The notes under the pieces: model-generated
What the model was told of the DNA's origin: nothing
Database searches by the model: none
Seen by the model: the letters and a program-made list of their open reading frames with translations, nothing else
Shown here: positions 21,004-31,696 of the stretch, piece by piece
How the letters are laid out: each line of letters begins with the position of its first letter
Position numbering within the stretch: position 1 is the first letter of the stretch
Source: Turnera subulata
Lineage: Eukaryota > Streptophyta > Magnoliopsida > Malpighiales > Passifloraceae
Length of the DNA stretch: 64,000 nucleotides
Direction of reading: 5' to 3'
Assembly (NCBI GenBank): GCA_028386065.3
Contig: JAKUCV010004698.1
Coordinates: forward strand, 35,603 to 99,602
Position numbers and translations under genes: made by a program

Positions 21004-21282
21004 TCAATTCTTCAAAAGTTGTAATAGGAACTGATTTTGTAAATAAATCTGCCAGATATCACTTGAATGATTCTTGATGTATCCTCCCTTCAATTGGGCA
21101 ATACAGCTAGCATTATCTTCATAAATCATCGTTGGAACATCTTCCTCGCTAACTAATCCATATGAATCTTGACTATGCTGCATCATCGATCTTAGCCAAG
21201 CACATTCTCGGCTAACTTCATGCATGAACACAATTTCTCCATTATTTGAAGAGGCAACAGCGATACTTTGTTTTCTGGTCAC
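21004..21282 (-). pseudogene. copia RNase H remnant (element A)
   Basis: About 92 residues with hallmarks of the copia RNase H end: SIAVASSNNGEIVFMHEVSRE, CAWLRSMMQH, MIYEDNASCIAQLKGGYIK. The C-terminal part after KNHSSDIW is out of register, and no continuous frame links it to the reverse transcriptase. Confidence 0.75.
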
Positions 21283-21462
21283 AATGATACTTGATGTATC
21301 TGCTTGTACTTTATGTGGATCAAATAAAAGACCTACATCTGCAAAACCAACTAGATGTACCTTGGCCTCACAAGGTTAAAATAATTCCATATACCAAGAT
21401 AATAGAATATGTATTTATAGCAAAAGCTTCAGGCTTTATGTTACAAGCAATACATATTGTAC

Positions 21463-21710
21463 TTAGACAGGGTACTCCAGGACCTGTCTAATAGCACGGT
21501 ATTTGGAAGCTTCTTCTGGAGTTCCAATCACTAAACATATCAACATAAACTTATCCATACTCATAATGATCATGTAAAGATTAACTCCAAATTTTGTAAT
21601 TTCCCGGGAATTAGTTGTTTCAGACAACTTGGATCCTTCAGGGATCTTCATGTATATTTCACGACTTATGGATCCATAGTAGGCTGTAAAAGCATTCATT
21701 TGATGCATTT
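21463..21710 (-). pseudogene. copia reverse transcriptase remnant (element A)
   Basis: Contains a decayed YGSISREIYMKIPEGSKLSE stretch (normally YGSLDNEIYMKIPEGFK). The catalytic YVDD region is not readable here. Two of the mini-hairpins (21613-21629 and 21632-21646) overlap the IPEG and L-E codons. Confidence 0.65.
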
Positions 21711-22699
21711 CTAATTCTTTTCATATAATGCCAGACTTATAAAAATAATTGCATCCACCACAGGAGAGTGCATCTCCTCATAATTAATATCAGGTCATTT
21801 GGGTAAAACCTTGTGCTATAAAAACCGTACTTTTATATCTCATTATCTTTTCGCACAAATACCCTTTTTACGACTGATCAATTTTACACCATCTGGTGTA
21901 TGGACTACAGGTCCAAAAATTTCTCGCTTCACAAGCAAGTCCAACACAGCCTTAATTACATTTCTCTTATTTTTGGCCAATCGTTTTTGCGCCTACATTC
22001 ATCAATGTAGGTTAATGATCCTCATTTTTATTTAGCGCTATATTATAAATAAAACAAATATTCCGTCGACGGTTATTTCACGTCGGTTCCATCACATTCC
22101 TGACACTATAATTGAGATCTCATCATTTTCATTTATTTCAGATACCTACGTTACTTCTGGAACTTTATCAATCTGTGTCAGAAAACCTCTTTTGGAGGAT
22201 TTTTCTCTTCTTGAGGAATTTTAATACAAACCTCTACTGGAGGCCTTATTTTCTTACTGGGGCCATCTTATCTCTTTGCTCCTTTTTCTCTATCGAGAAT
22301 TTCTTTCTTTTGGAACCGAGTATATTCTACGCTTTATGCGTACTTTAGATTCATTTGCATACTATACTTGTTCTTCTGGAACATTAATTTGAACATGAGC
22401 ATATGCAGCTGGTATGGTCACACTTTTCAAATCAATAAATATGTCTAGCGATTGACTTACTAATATGTTGCAAATGAATCATCTCCTGAACTTCATGTTC
22501 ACACAAATTCGTTTGAGGATCAACAACTATATATTGATAATGTATTTCAATAATATCTTGATCCAGCTGTTTATTTTCTCCCCCTAATATTGGGTAAACT
22601 CTTTCACCAAATTAACAATAAACAAATCTCCAATCATTAATCAATGGTTTCAATTACTTTGTAATTGATGGAGATTTTTATACCCAATATCTATTCCCA

Positions 22700-23320
22700 A
22701 CCTTCTTTAAGGACCTATTTTACTATGCTGTGGTGGAGCATTATATACTGTATAACCAATGGTCCGAAGATGGGTGTTACTAGTGACCATGAACCAATTA
22801 AATGGGGAGATCTTTTGTTTGGCTTGATGCACATAAGTGTTGCTGCATGTAAAATACCATTTTCTCAAATAGTCATATTTCATCAATGGTCCTGCAATCA
22901 ATTGTCAATGTTCCCCCAGATCTGTTTGGGTTTATTTCCAATGATATACATTATCCATTGAAGAAATATACCAGTATTATTTAGACATATAGTCTAATAA
23001 CATAATTAGGGATATGTACCCGCAAGTGGCTTAATCATTAAAACAAGTGCGCACAATGCCAACTTGCGTCACACATTGGACCATCTAGTCGATGCATCGT
23101 AAAAATTACCTAGATGGTCAACACAACGGATTTATCAGTCCGCGTTCATATCCCAGAATTAATCCCAAACTTGCTGGTCTAGGCCAATCTCATCTTAGGA
23201 AGGCCGTATTATTAATTTCGCAGCAAACAAATACATGGAAATTCATTGATTGTAAAAACTTCTGGTTTTTCAATGAATGAGCAAATAAATTTTGTGCATC
23301 ATTTTGACCCGGGATGGCCC
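22700..23320 (-). pseudogene. copia GAG-pre-integrase and integrase remnants (element A)
   Basis: On the minus strand FDRLGHPG and SLKNQKFLQSMNF mark the GAG-pre-integrase region near 23320-23230. HLRTIGYTVYNAPPQHSKIGP followed by RRLGIDIG marks the integrase C-terminal region near 22790-22700. Frames are broken and the acidic catalytic core cannot be recognised. Confidence 0.65.
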
Positions 23321-23887
23321 AACCGGTCAAACCAAACAATATGTCCATGTACCAACTTCAAGTTGGTGCCAGCTTCAGGCTGCTATATATATATGCCAGC
23401 TTCAGGCTGGATATGATGACTTAGGAAGATTATTTACCAGCTTTTGGCTGGGGCATATTAGCTATAAATTACATATTTATCAGCCAACTTCTAGTTGGTC
23501 TCAGCTTCGGGCTGTGCAAACTGTGTATTTAAACACTTAAAAATTGCTAGCTTTAGGCTAGTGCATTCCAGCTTCTGGCCGGATATAGTAAGTTTAATAA
23601 CTTAGATTGCTAGCTTCAGGCTGCAATATATGTGCCAATTTTAGGCTTATATCTGCCACTCATGTCGAAAAAGATCAGAATTATTGAGCAAACTTTTTCA
23701 AAAACAACTTTGGAGCTTACTGACAAATAATGCAAAGTTTTTAATTACCGAAAAATCTTCTGCATCTTTTCGGAGACAGAAAAAGAGTCCACATTTGAAA
23801 AACTGACACCTAACTGTCTAATCTCAGACTATAAGTAGGGGGGCGGTTGAGACAGGAAGATGCAGAAAACTCAACAAGACAAGAAAA

Positions 23888-24571
23888 ATGCCTTTCCCAG
23901 CTACTGTTTTATTTGTTGAGGGTGCCTCTCTAGGAAGAAGGAATAGGTTAGCTTATAGCATGGTGAATGAGAAGCAAGAGGAATTACCGAATGATCTGGC
24001 AAGAATTCCTCGTTTAGTGTTTGTTGATGAACTTTATTCATCTAGGTTCTTTGTAACTCCTATGGAAGAAACATTCTTCCTAGAAGACCAAAGCAATCTA
24101 AGGGCTTCATTTTATGGCTCGGCTAACTCTATTATGTTTTTCATATCTAATAGACTGCAGGATTTTCAGCTAGAGCCTTCATATCAAATTTTAAATCAAA
24201 GCAGTTATTATCAGGTTTCCATGATGGCTCGGAGCGTCCCAAGGGTGACTGGGTTACCACCTACATGGCCTAAGGTACGACTTCTACTATGGAATTGTAG
24301 GGGTGTAGCAAGAAGGTCCCAAGATTTTGTGCGTACCTTAAGGGATCTGAAGAATCAGTACAAGCCCAACATGGTACTGATTACTGAGACTTTGTGGCAA
24401 GCAGGAGAAAATCATGGTGTAATCCCACTCCGTTTTCCTGCAACGAATCGATTTGAGATACCTGGAGAAAACAACATGGGTGGTATGTGGTTCTCCTGGA
24501 ACGACAGTGTTAGGGTCAACATCAACAACGAGGCTCAGAGTTTTAGAGTCAATGTTGTACCCAACAGATAA
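23888..24571 (+). CDS. opposite-strand ORF in element A: unknown N-terminus plus LINE-like endonuclease start
   Basis: A 227-residue ATG-to-stop frame running against the copia element. A TATAAG box (about 23831) lies about 58 nt upstream of the ATG. Residues 1-115 (MPFPATVLFVEG...) are unrecognised: hydrophobic/acidic mix, no signal peptide or membrane helix evident. From about residue 128, RLLLWNCRGVARRSQDF, then MVLITETLW and GGMWFSWND, match the first part of the EEP endonuclease of plant LINE ORF2, with the motif Asn and Glu. The frame stops before the GDFN and SDH motifs, so it cannot be a complete nuclease. A second copy lies at 63676 onward in element D and differs mostly at silent sites. 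Confidence 0.6.
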   Translation: MPFPATVLFVEGASLGRRNRLAYSMVNEKQEELPNDLARIPRLVFVDELYSSRFFVTPMEETFFLEDQSNLRASFYGSANSIMFFISNRLQDFQLEPSYQILNQSSYYQVSMMARSVPRVTGLPPTWPKVRLLLWNCRGVARRSQDFVRTLRDLKNQYKPNMVLITETLWQAGENHGVIPLRFPATNRFEIPGENNMGGMWFSWNDSVRVNINNEAQSFRVNVVPNR

Positions 24572-25479
24572 ATATCTATATAAACTTATGTATGAGGACA
24601 ATTCCTCTTTGAATATTCTCCAGTTATGGATCCATTATGCAATAATAATATGCATATTTTCCCTTTGCCATTAAAACCTCATCCAGGGTCATAAGCACAA
24701 TTAATTATACTATCTGATTCGCTTCAGGGAACGGAGTAGGGTCAATTCAACGGGATCCATAATAATCTCTTTTACTACTGTAAATGGGGGTTTCTGTACT
24801 CTTCAAGAGTATTAGCTCTTTCAGAGCGTAAATATATGATCTTCTAGATCATAGTAAAGCATGCGTTCTTCAGGAACATATTCAAACTTATGCTCTTCTG
24901 GAGCGTATTAATTTTTTTTTTATTTCGAGATGATACTATCACATGTTATGTGAAATAGTTGACATCCACACATATAACTTTCCCCTTGGATGTCAACTTG
25001 CATTGTCTTCAGGACAAATGCCTGAGCCATTATTCTAGAAACGATGATAAAATACTGTAAAGTAAATAAAATAAAATAAATAGCACATAATAATAAAACT
25101 GAAACATAAATTAAAATTATTCAATATATACTGGCTTGCACCTTCAGGGTAAGCAAGATAATAACAGTATCCATCATCGGATGGTCATACAATATCCACC
25201 TTCTGGTGGTCATACAACATCTTTCTTCAATTTTCCTCAAAGGTTTGCGGGATCTTTTGGTAGTAAGATGTCCAGTCTTTGCTATATATTCGCTTTTTAT
25301 TGCGTCTGCCAGACAATTTGCATTTAAAATGCATTCAATACCCATAACAAATTTCTTCCAAAAATTTTAAGGGCCTTCAATTAACATAATTCCAAAATTT
25401 AAATAAATAAAAGACTTAATTAAAAATAAATAAACATGAGCCTTTTATAAATTAGCCCAGTCAAAAATAAATAACCAAA

Positions 25480-25700
25480 AATTAAATACGATGGGCCTTA
25501 TATGAGCCCAAAAATAACGTAAATGAAATTACAGCGAAAATTAAATGCAGTGGGCCTTGCACGAGCCCAATCAAAACGTAAATGAAAACGAGAAATTAAA
25601 TATAATGGGCCTTTTCGTAGCCCAATAAATAACCGAAAATTAAAGGCAATGGGCCTTTTATAAGCCCATTTGTAATTTAAATAAAAACATAAACATAAAT
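25480..25700. repeat. GGGCCTT...AGCCCA repeat cluster (element A)
   Basis: Four spaced units of form ATGGGCCTT-n-AGCCCA separated by AAATAAC/AAATTAAA spacers lie in the leader of element A. The same type occurs in element B at about 31070-31190. GGGC and GCCC pair with each other, so each unit can fold. Confidence 0.6.
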
Positions 25701-25936
25701 TAAATACAAGCATAATAATAGATATAATATACACCTACTCGATAAATCTTTCGGCAATAATAATAGCATAATAATAAAGAATATATAATATATATATGCT
25801 TACTCGATAAATCTTTCAACAATAATAATAGCATAGTAATAAAGAATATATAACATATATAGAAAGGATGAAAGTAGTCATAAGAAAAGTTTTAGAAATA
25901 AATACCTTAATCGAGTAGAGACTCGTGCTGATAACG

Positions 25937-26412
25937 TGTTATAAAATTAGGGGAGATTTTCACTATTTGTTGGAATAATACAAACTTGATCAAGGTAATA
26001 ATACAACTTTGGTAATAATAATACACTTTTGATAATAATATGTAGGAGAATAATAAATTTACATGGAGGGAGATTCGAAGAGAAGTGTATGGAATGAGAA
26101 GAGAGTGAAGTTTATGGTGGGTTGTAAGTGTATGAAAGTGAAGGAATGAAGGGTATTTATAGTTAGAAATGGGAGGATAAAAACAAATAAGTATGATTAA
26201 TTTAAAAGGATAAAATCAAAGGGATGTTAGGTAAAAGAAGATGATATTAGGATTAGGACAAATGGAATTATGGAGGGTAATTAGCCAAAGAGATAATTCC
26301 AAGTAGAAGTTTGGTGTATGGGTAAAGTATTTACCGGGAGTAAATTCGGATATGGTAAAAATGAGTTTTACTGGATGGTAACAATGACATTCACCATAAT
26401 TTATTTATAACA
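25937..26412 (-). repeat. element A LTR (5' LTR in element sense)
   Basis: Second LTR copy, about 96-97% identical by eye outside the 10-bp indel. On the minus strand it is followed directly by CGTTATCAGCACGA. Confidence 0.88.
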
Positions 26413-26417
26413 AAGCT

Positions 26418-26665
26418 TGGTCTCTTGCATCGTTTATTTCTTTTTCTAATAGACTAGTACATGTGGCATGTGGTGGTTGTTCCTGATTGTGCTGATTACA
26501 CCAATAATTTTGCTGTGTTTGTTACGAGTTACGAAATAGTACTTTGAGTTTCTTTCTTCTATTTTATTTTTGGGAAACAAGTACTGTGTATTTTTGTAGG
26601 AGGCTGTTTTTTTTTTATCTGAAACGGGTGGGTGGGTTCTTTTCTTTTGAGAAGAAACACTAGAG
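26418..26665. other. spacer between elements A and B, no gene seen
   Basis: About 250 bp of T-rich host DNA carrying the right target duplication of element A at its start. No coding or structural signal. Confidence 0.5.
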
Positions 26666-26853
26666 TGTTAAGAATTTTTGTGATTAACACTGATGTTTTT
26701 CAGGTTATGGTGAAGATGAAGGAGAAGAAGAGAGGAAGAGGAAGAGCAAGACACAACCTCATCACTTTCATTCTACGTTTTGTACAATATAAGTAGCTGA
26801 AGGGGTGGGTGTAATAGTCAGCTAATGACATCCACCACGTTTTTTCTATAACA
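26666..26853 (-). repeat. element B LTR (left)
   Basis: TGTTAAGAATTTTTG to TTTTTTCTATAACA. It contains a long purine-rich block (GAAGATGAAGGAGAAGAAGA) in its middle. Confidence 0.85.
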
Positions 26854-27359
26854 CTCCCCCTTGGATGTCATTGTGTGTTGGGTAGAATACGCTTTGGGGA
26901 AACTGCCTCATTAAAAATCTTACCAAGAAAAACCCAGTGGGATAAAAACTTGGTGAAGAGAAAAAGAGTGCAGTGCGTATTCTACTCCCCCTCATTTTGG
27001 CCTCCCTTGATTTCTTGATGTCATCACATGCCAATCCTTTTTGTCAACCTTTGGTGATATTTTCAATGTAGACAGTATTATCTTCATAATTGTTGTTGGA
27101 GCATCTTCCTCGCCATCTTATCCATATGAATCTTGAGTATGCAGCATCTACAAACTTAGCCAAGCACAGTCTCGACTAGCTTCGTGTACAACTACAACTT
27201 CTGCATTAACAACTTCTGTATTATTGGTAGCGTTTTGTGCTTGCCATGATACTTCAGGTATCTGTTTTTCGCTTTTATGTAGATCAAATATATGACTTGC
27301 ATCATAAATAAACTATATTTTCCAAGGTTAAAATATTTACATGTCCATTATATCCCAGG

Positions 27360-30300
27360 ATAATGGAGAGCTTCAGGCTTTATGAAAATTTAGTGCAAAA
27401 TGAGATTTTGCTAACAAGTTAATGGCAAGACTTCAGGCTTCATATTACTAGCAAGATAAATTTTACTTAGATAGGGTACTTCAGGACCGATCTAATTCTT
27501 TTATGAAAATTTTCCATCTCAAATTTTATGTATAGCACGGAATTTGGAATCTTCTTCAGGAGTTTCAATAATATTTAGATCAATAATAATATCTAAATCA
27601 TTAATCATCAATAACGATAATAATTAATTCACACATGAACTAATTAAACAAAAATTAAAATAAACATAGAGCATATATGCAAGAATCATTATAAATACCC
27701 AAATTGGTTCAAACTATATAAAGATCAACTTAATATTGCATATTCCCGGGAATTCGTTGCTTCAGGCAACTTTGATCCTTCAGGGATCTTCATGTATATG
27801 TCATAACTTATGGATCCTTAAAAATAGGCTGTAACCGCATCCATTAGATGCATTTCTAATTTTTTTTCATATAATGCCAGACTTATCAAAACACTTAAAA
27901 TAATTGCATCCACCACATGAGAGTTTATCTCCTTATAATTAAATACCAGGTCGTCGAGCAAAACCTTGTGCGATATGCGACAAGTCTTGCTTTGTGCGAC
28001 AAGCCGTGCTTTATCTCACTATCTTCCACTCTTTCGCACAAATACTCATTTATAACCGACCGGTTTTATACCACTGTTGTACGGACTACAGGTCCGAAAA
28101 AATCCTCGCTTCACAAGCGAGTCTAACACTGCCTTTAATTATGTCTCTCTATATTTTAGCCAATCATCCTGTGCCTACATTCATCAGTAGGTTCATGATC
28201 CTTATTTTCTTTCATAATATTTAGCGCTATATAAAGATAAATATTCCGTCGACGGTTATTTTACGTCGGTTCCATCATATTCCTGACACTATAATTGAGA
28301 TCTCATTAGTTGTACTTATTTCAGGTACCTGAGTTACTCCTGGAACTTTATCAATTGTGTCAGAAAACCTCTTCTGGAGGATTTTCCTCTTCTTGAGGAC
28401 TTTTAATATGAACCTCTACTAGAGGTCTTATTTTCTGATTGAGGCTATCTTATATCTTTGCTCTCTTTTTTTTTTTATCGATAATTTTTGTTTTCTATAG
28501 AACCGAGTATATTCTACGCTTCTGGCGCACTTTAGATTCATTTGCATACATTAATTGTTCTTCAGGAACATCAATTTGAACAGAAACATTTGCAGCTGGT
28601 ATATAAGATTTGGTCACTTTATTTAAATGTGTCTGGCAATTGCATATCAATTTCCTGCAAATGAATCATCTTTTGAACTTCAGGTTCACTCTAATTTGTT
28701 TGAGGATCAACAGTCATACATTGATATGTATTTTGATAAACTCTTACTCTTGATCCAGCTGCTTATTTCCTCCCCCTTATGTTGGGTAAACTCTTTCCTC
28801 TAATTAATAACCAACATACCCAACATACTCAACATATATACTCAGTCCTCTTCAAAGACCAACTTTACTATGCTGTGGTGGAGCATTATATACTATACAA
28901 CAAATGGTTTGAAGAAGGGTGATACTGGGTTCGTGACTATAAACCAATTAAATGGGGAGACCTTATGATAACTTGTTGGCTTGATGCACACAAGTACTGC
29001 TGCATGTAAAATACCGTTTTCTCAAACAGTAATATTTCTTTAACAATAGTCTTGCAATCAATTAGAAATATTCACCCAGATCGGTTTGGGTTTATTTCCA
29101 ATGATATACATTATCCATTGAAGAAACACACCAGTATTATCTAAACATATAGTCTTATATCATAATTATGGATGTGTATCAGCATGTTGCTTAATCATTA
29201 AAATAAGTGCGCACAATGCCAACTTGCATCACACAATAGACCATCTAGTCGATCCTTTGTAAAAATTACCTAGATGGTCAACACGGCGGATTTATTAGTC
29301 CGCGTACATGTCCCTGAATTATTCCCAAACTTACTGGTGATTCTAAGCCAACCTCATCTTAGGAAGGCCAAACAATTAATTTTGCAGCAAACACACATGT
29401 GGAAATTCATTGATTGTAAAAACTTCTAGTTATTCAATGAATGACCAAATAAATTTCGCGCATCATTACTGATCCGGGATAGCCCAACCGGTCATGCCAA
29501 ACAAGATATCCACTGGCCAACTTCTAGTTAGTCTCAGCTTCGGGCTGTGCAAACTGTGTATTTAATAACTTAGGAAAAAAATTATTTGCTAGCTCCAGGC
29601 TAGTGTCAGCTTCGGGCTGCTAGCTTCAAGCTGTTGTGTGCAAGCTTCAGGCTGCTATGTGCCAGCTTCAAGCTGGATACAATAACTTTTATTAACTCGA
29701 ATATTTATGTAGTACAATCTAAAGGATAATGAAGGCAACCTTTCCACAATTTGTTTTTTATCTGTTGTAGTAGCCTTTATAATATAGAGATATTCAACAT
29801 CTCATTCACTTATCGTCTCCACATAATATTCATTAATTTTTGTAAGTAGGAAAAATTTGCTCTTTAGGAGTATAATGAAATTCAAGCTCTTCCAGAACAT
29901 AAACATTTTACTCTTCCGGAGCATATTAAAAATCATGCTCTTCTGAAGCGTAAATATGTACTATTCTAGTGACTTGTGCTCTTCTGGAGCATAAATATAT
30001 ACTTTTCTAAAGTATAGTGAAAGTTATGCTCTTCTGGAACTTAAATATATATACTCTTCTAGAGCATAGTAAACTTATGCTCTTCTAGAGCATATTAATT
30101 TTCTTGAGATTGTACTATCATATGTTACTTATGAATAATCTCCGCTTATTAAATACGGAATATGTCATTGCATTGTCTTCAAGACAAATGCTCGAGTCAT
30201 TATTCTAGAAACGATAGTGTCATGTTCACTTTGTTATAACATGCTGTAAAATAAACATAAGTAAAAAAAAATGACACATAATAATAAAGTTGAACATAAA

Positions 30301-30970
30301 AAAAAACATTCAATATAAATTGACTTGCACCTTCAGGGTAAGCAAGATAATAATAATATCCAAACATCATGATCATCTTCTTGAATAAATACGGTTTTAT
30401 CAATATTAGATTTGCCCTTCAGGGACACTTGATAACCATTTACTCGATGCCTTGTTATAAGGTCTGTTTGTGTCCAATCGAATGTTCATAACCATGATCA
30501 AAATTATTATATACAATCACATTCACTTCAGGGAATGGAGCAAAGCCGATTGGACAAGATTCATAATAGCTTTTATTTATAGTACGTCACTTTGTTCTGC
30601 CACAACGAAGCATGGGATTAAATCAAATATTTCGTGAATTCTCATTCACCATATTGCTACTGCAGGAGCATATATGATGCATAATAATGAATCGTTCTCT
30701 TTTCGTATCAACATCATTAATTTATTCTCCACACACAATAGAATCTGAGAATTCGTTCGAAATATAACTGCATTATATAAATTTAAAAACTTGCAACTTA
30801 AGGTGCATACACTTGTAATAAGATTTTGGGAGAATATCCATCTTCTGGTGGTCATATTTTTCTTCAATTTCCTTTTAATTTAAAGATCTACAGGATCTTT
30901 TGACAATACGACTTCTGGTCTTTGCTTTATATCCTCTTTTATTGAGTCTTCTAGACTATGCATGTCAACA
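27360..30970. repeat. mini-hairpin array (element B)
   Basis: Same loop class as in element A. Examples: GTTGC-TTCAG-GCAAC 27756-27770, GATCC-TTCAG-GGATC just after it, CCTC-TTCTG-GAGG near 28370, GTTC-TTCAG-GAAC near 28560, TGAAC-TTCAG-GTTCA near 28677, CTAGC-TCCAG-GCTAG near 29590, CCAGC-TTCAA-GCTGG near 29660, AGTC-TTCTA-GACT near 30943. Several sit at positions homologous to hairpins in A but with different stem bases. Confidence 0.7.
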
Positions 30971-31399
30971 TTTAATGGCCGTGATAAATTTCTTCCGGAA
31001 AATTTAAGGGCCTCAGATAACATAATTCCAAAAATTAAAAAGACTTAATTGAAATAAATAAACATGGGCCTTTTATTAATTAGCCCAATTAAGAATAAAT
31101 AACCGAAAAATTACATGCGATGGGCCTTGTACGAGCCCAATCAATGGGCCTTTAAATGCAATGGGCCTTTTAATAGCCCAATCATAATTTAAATAAAAAC
31201 ATAAATATAAATTAAATAAAAGCATAATAATATAGAATATATAATATATGCTTACTCGATAAAGGCGGCTTAGCCAGCCAACAAATGAAACAAGGCGGCT
31301 TTGCCGGCCAACAAAGAGATAAGGCAGCTTAGCGGCCAATATTGAATACCAAAATAAATAAACAAATGCGGATTGAAAAAATTTAAAAATGATTACCTT

Positions 31400-31638
31400 A
31401 GTTTCATGAAAATAATATAACATGATCAAATAAGATGCACATAAATTGATATGCAAATGATATGTTGTATCATAAAATAAAAATACTAATCTGGCTCGGT
31501 TATGTCTCAGGTTAAGGCAACCAAGTATGTACATCTCCTCTCTTTCATTCATTTATTTATAGGCCTTAAAATTTTGGCAGGGACAAGTTAGGTGGGGTGT
31601 AAGGTGGCATCATGACATTCACATTCTTTTTTATAACA
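31400..31638 (-). repeat. LTR-like terminus inside element B
   Basis: The stretch ends (plus strand) GACATTCACATTCTTTTTTATAACA, like the ends of the A and B LTRs. On the minus strand it has CCTATAAATAAATG, a likely TATA box, about 80 bp inside. It could be the old 5' LTR of a first element that was later embedded in B. No partner copy is found. Confidence 0.4.
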
Positions 31639-31696
31639 CATCTTGAATAGACAGAGGTGAGATAATGGAACCTAGTCCCTCGGACGTGGGAATGGA

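Larger units (their letters stand above)
21423..25016. repeat. array of mini-hairpins with a constant 5-nt loop (element A)
   Basis: At least 20 short perfect inverted repeats with a 5-nt loop, mostly TTCAG or TTCTG on the plus strand. Examples: AAAGC-TTCAG-GCTTT 21423-21437; AGTTGT-TTCAG-ACAACT 21613-21629; GATCC-TTCAG-GGATC 21632-21646; GTTC-TTCTG-GAAC 22370-22382; TGAAC-TTCAT-GTTCA 22487-22501; ACCAAC-TTCAA-GTTGGT 23351-23367; CCAGC-TTCAG-GCTGG 23396-23410; CCAGC-TTTTG-GCTGG 23437-23451; CCAAC-TTCTA-GTTGG 23484-23498; CTAGC-TTTAG-GCTAG 23547-23561; TACTC-TTCAA-GAGTA 24797-24811; ATGATC-TTCTA-GATCAT 24836-24852; GCTC-TTCTG-GAGC 24892-24904; TGTC-TTCAG-GACA 25004-25016. The stems differ from site to site while the loop stays. 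Confidence 0.75.
20328..26412 (-). mobile_element. Ty1/copia element A, degenerate, with both LTRs
   Basis: Flanked by AAGCT at 20323-20327 and 26413-26417. LTRs of 486 and 476 bp begin TGTTATAAA and end TTTATAACA. Orientation is minus: inside the right LTR the sequence reads CGTTATCAGCACGA (primer-site position), and inside the left LTR there is a GGAGGAG purine tract. Remnants in order are GAG-pre-integrase (about 23320-23230), integrase C-terminus (about 22990-22700), reverse transcriptase (about 21710-21460) and RNase H (21282-21004), all broken. The canonical copia tail, with GGGTTTTTCTTGGTAAG on the minus strand, is at 20860-20900. The LTRs differ by roughly 16 substitutions and one 10-bp duplication. 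Confidence 0.88.

Noticed and set aside
21423..25016. CRISPR-like or ordinary minisatellite reading of the hairpin array
   Set aside because: Spacing is irregular, the stems are not a repeated sequence, and the setting is a plant retroelement.
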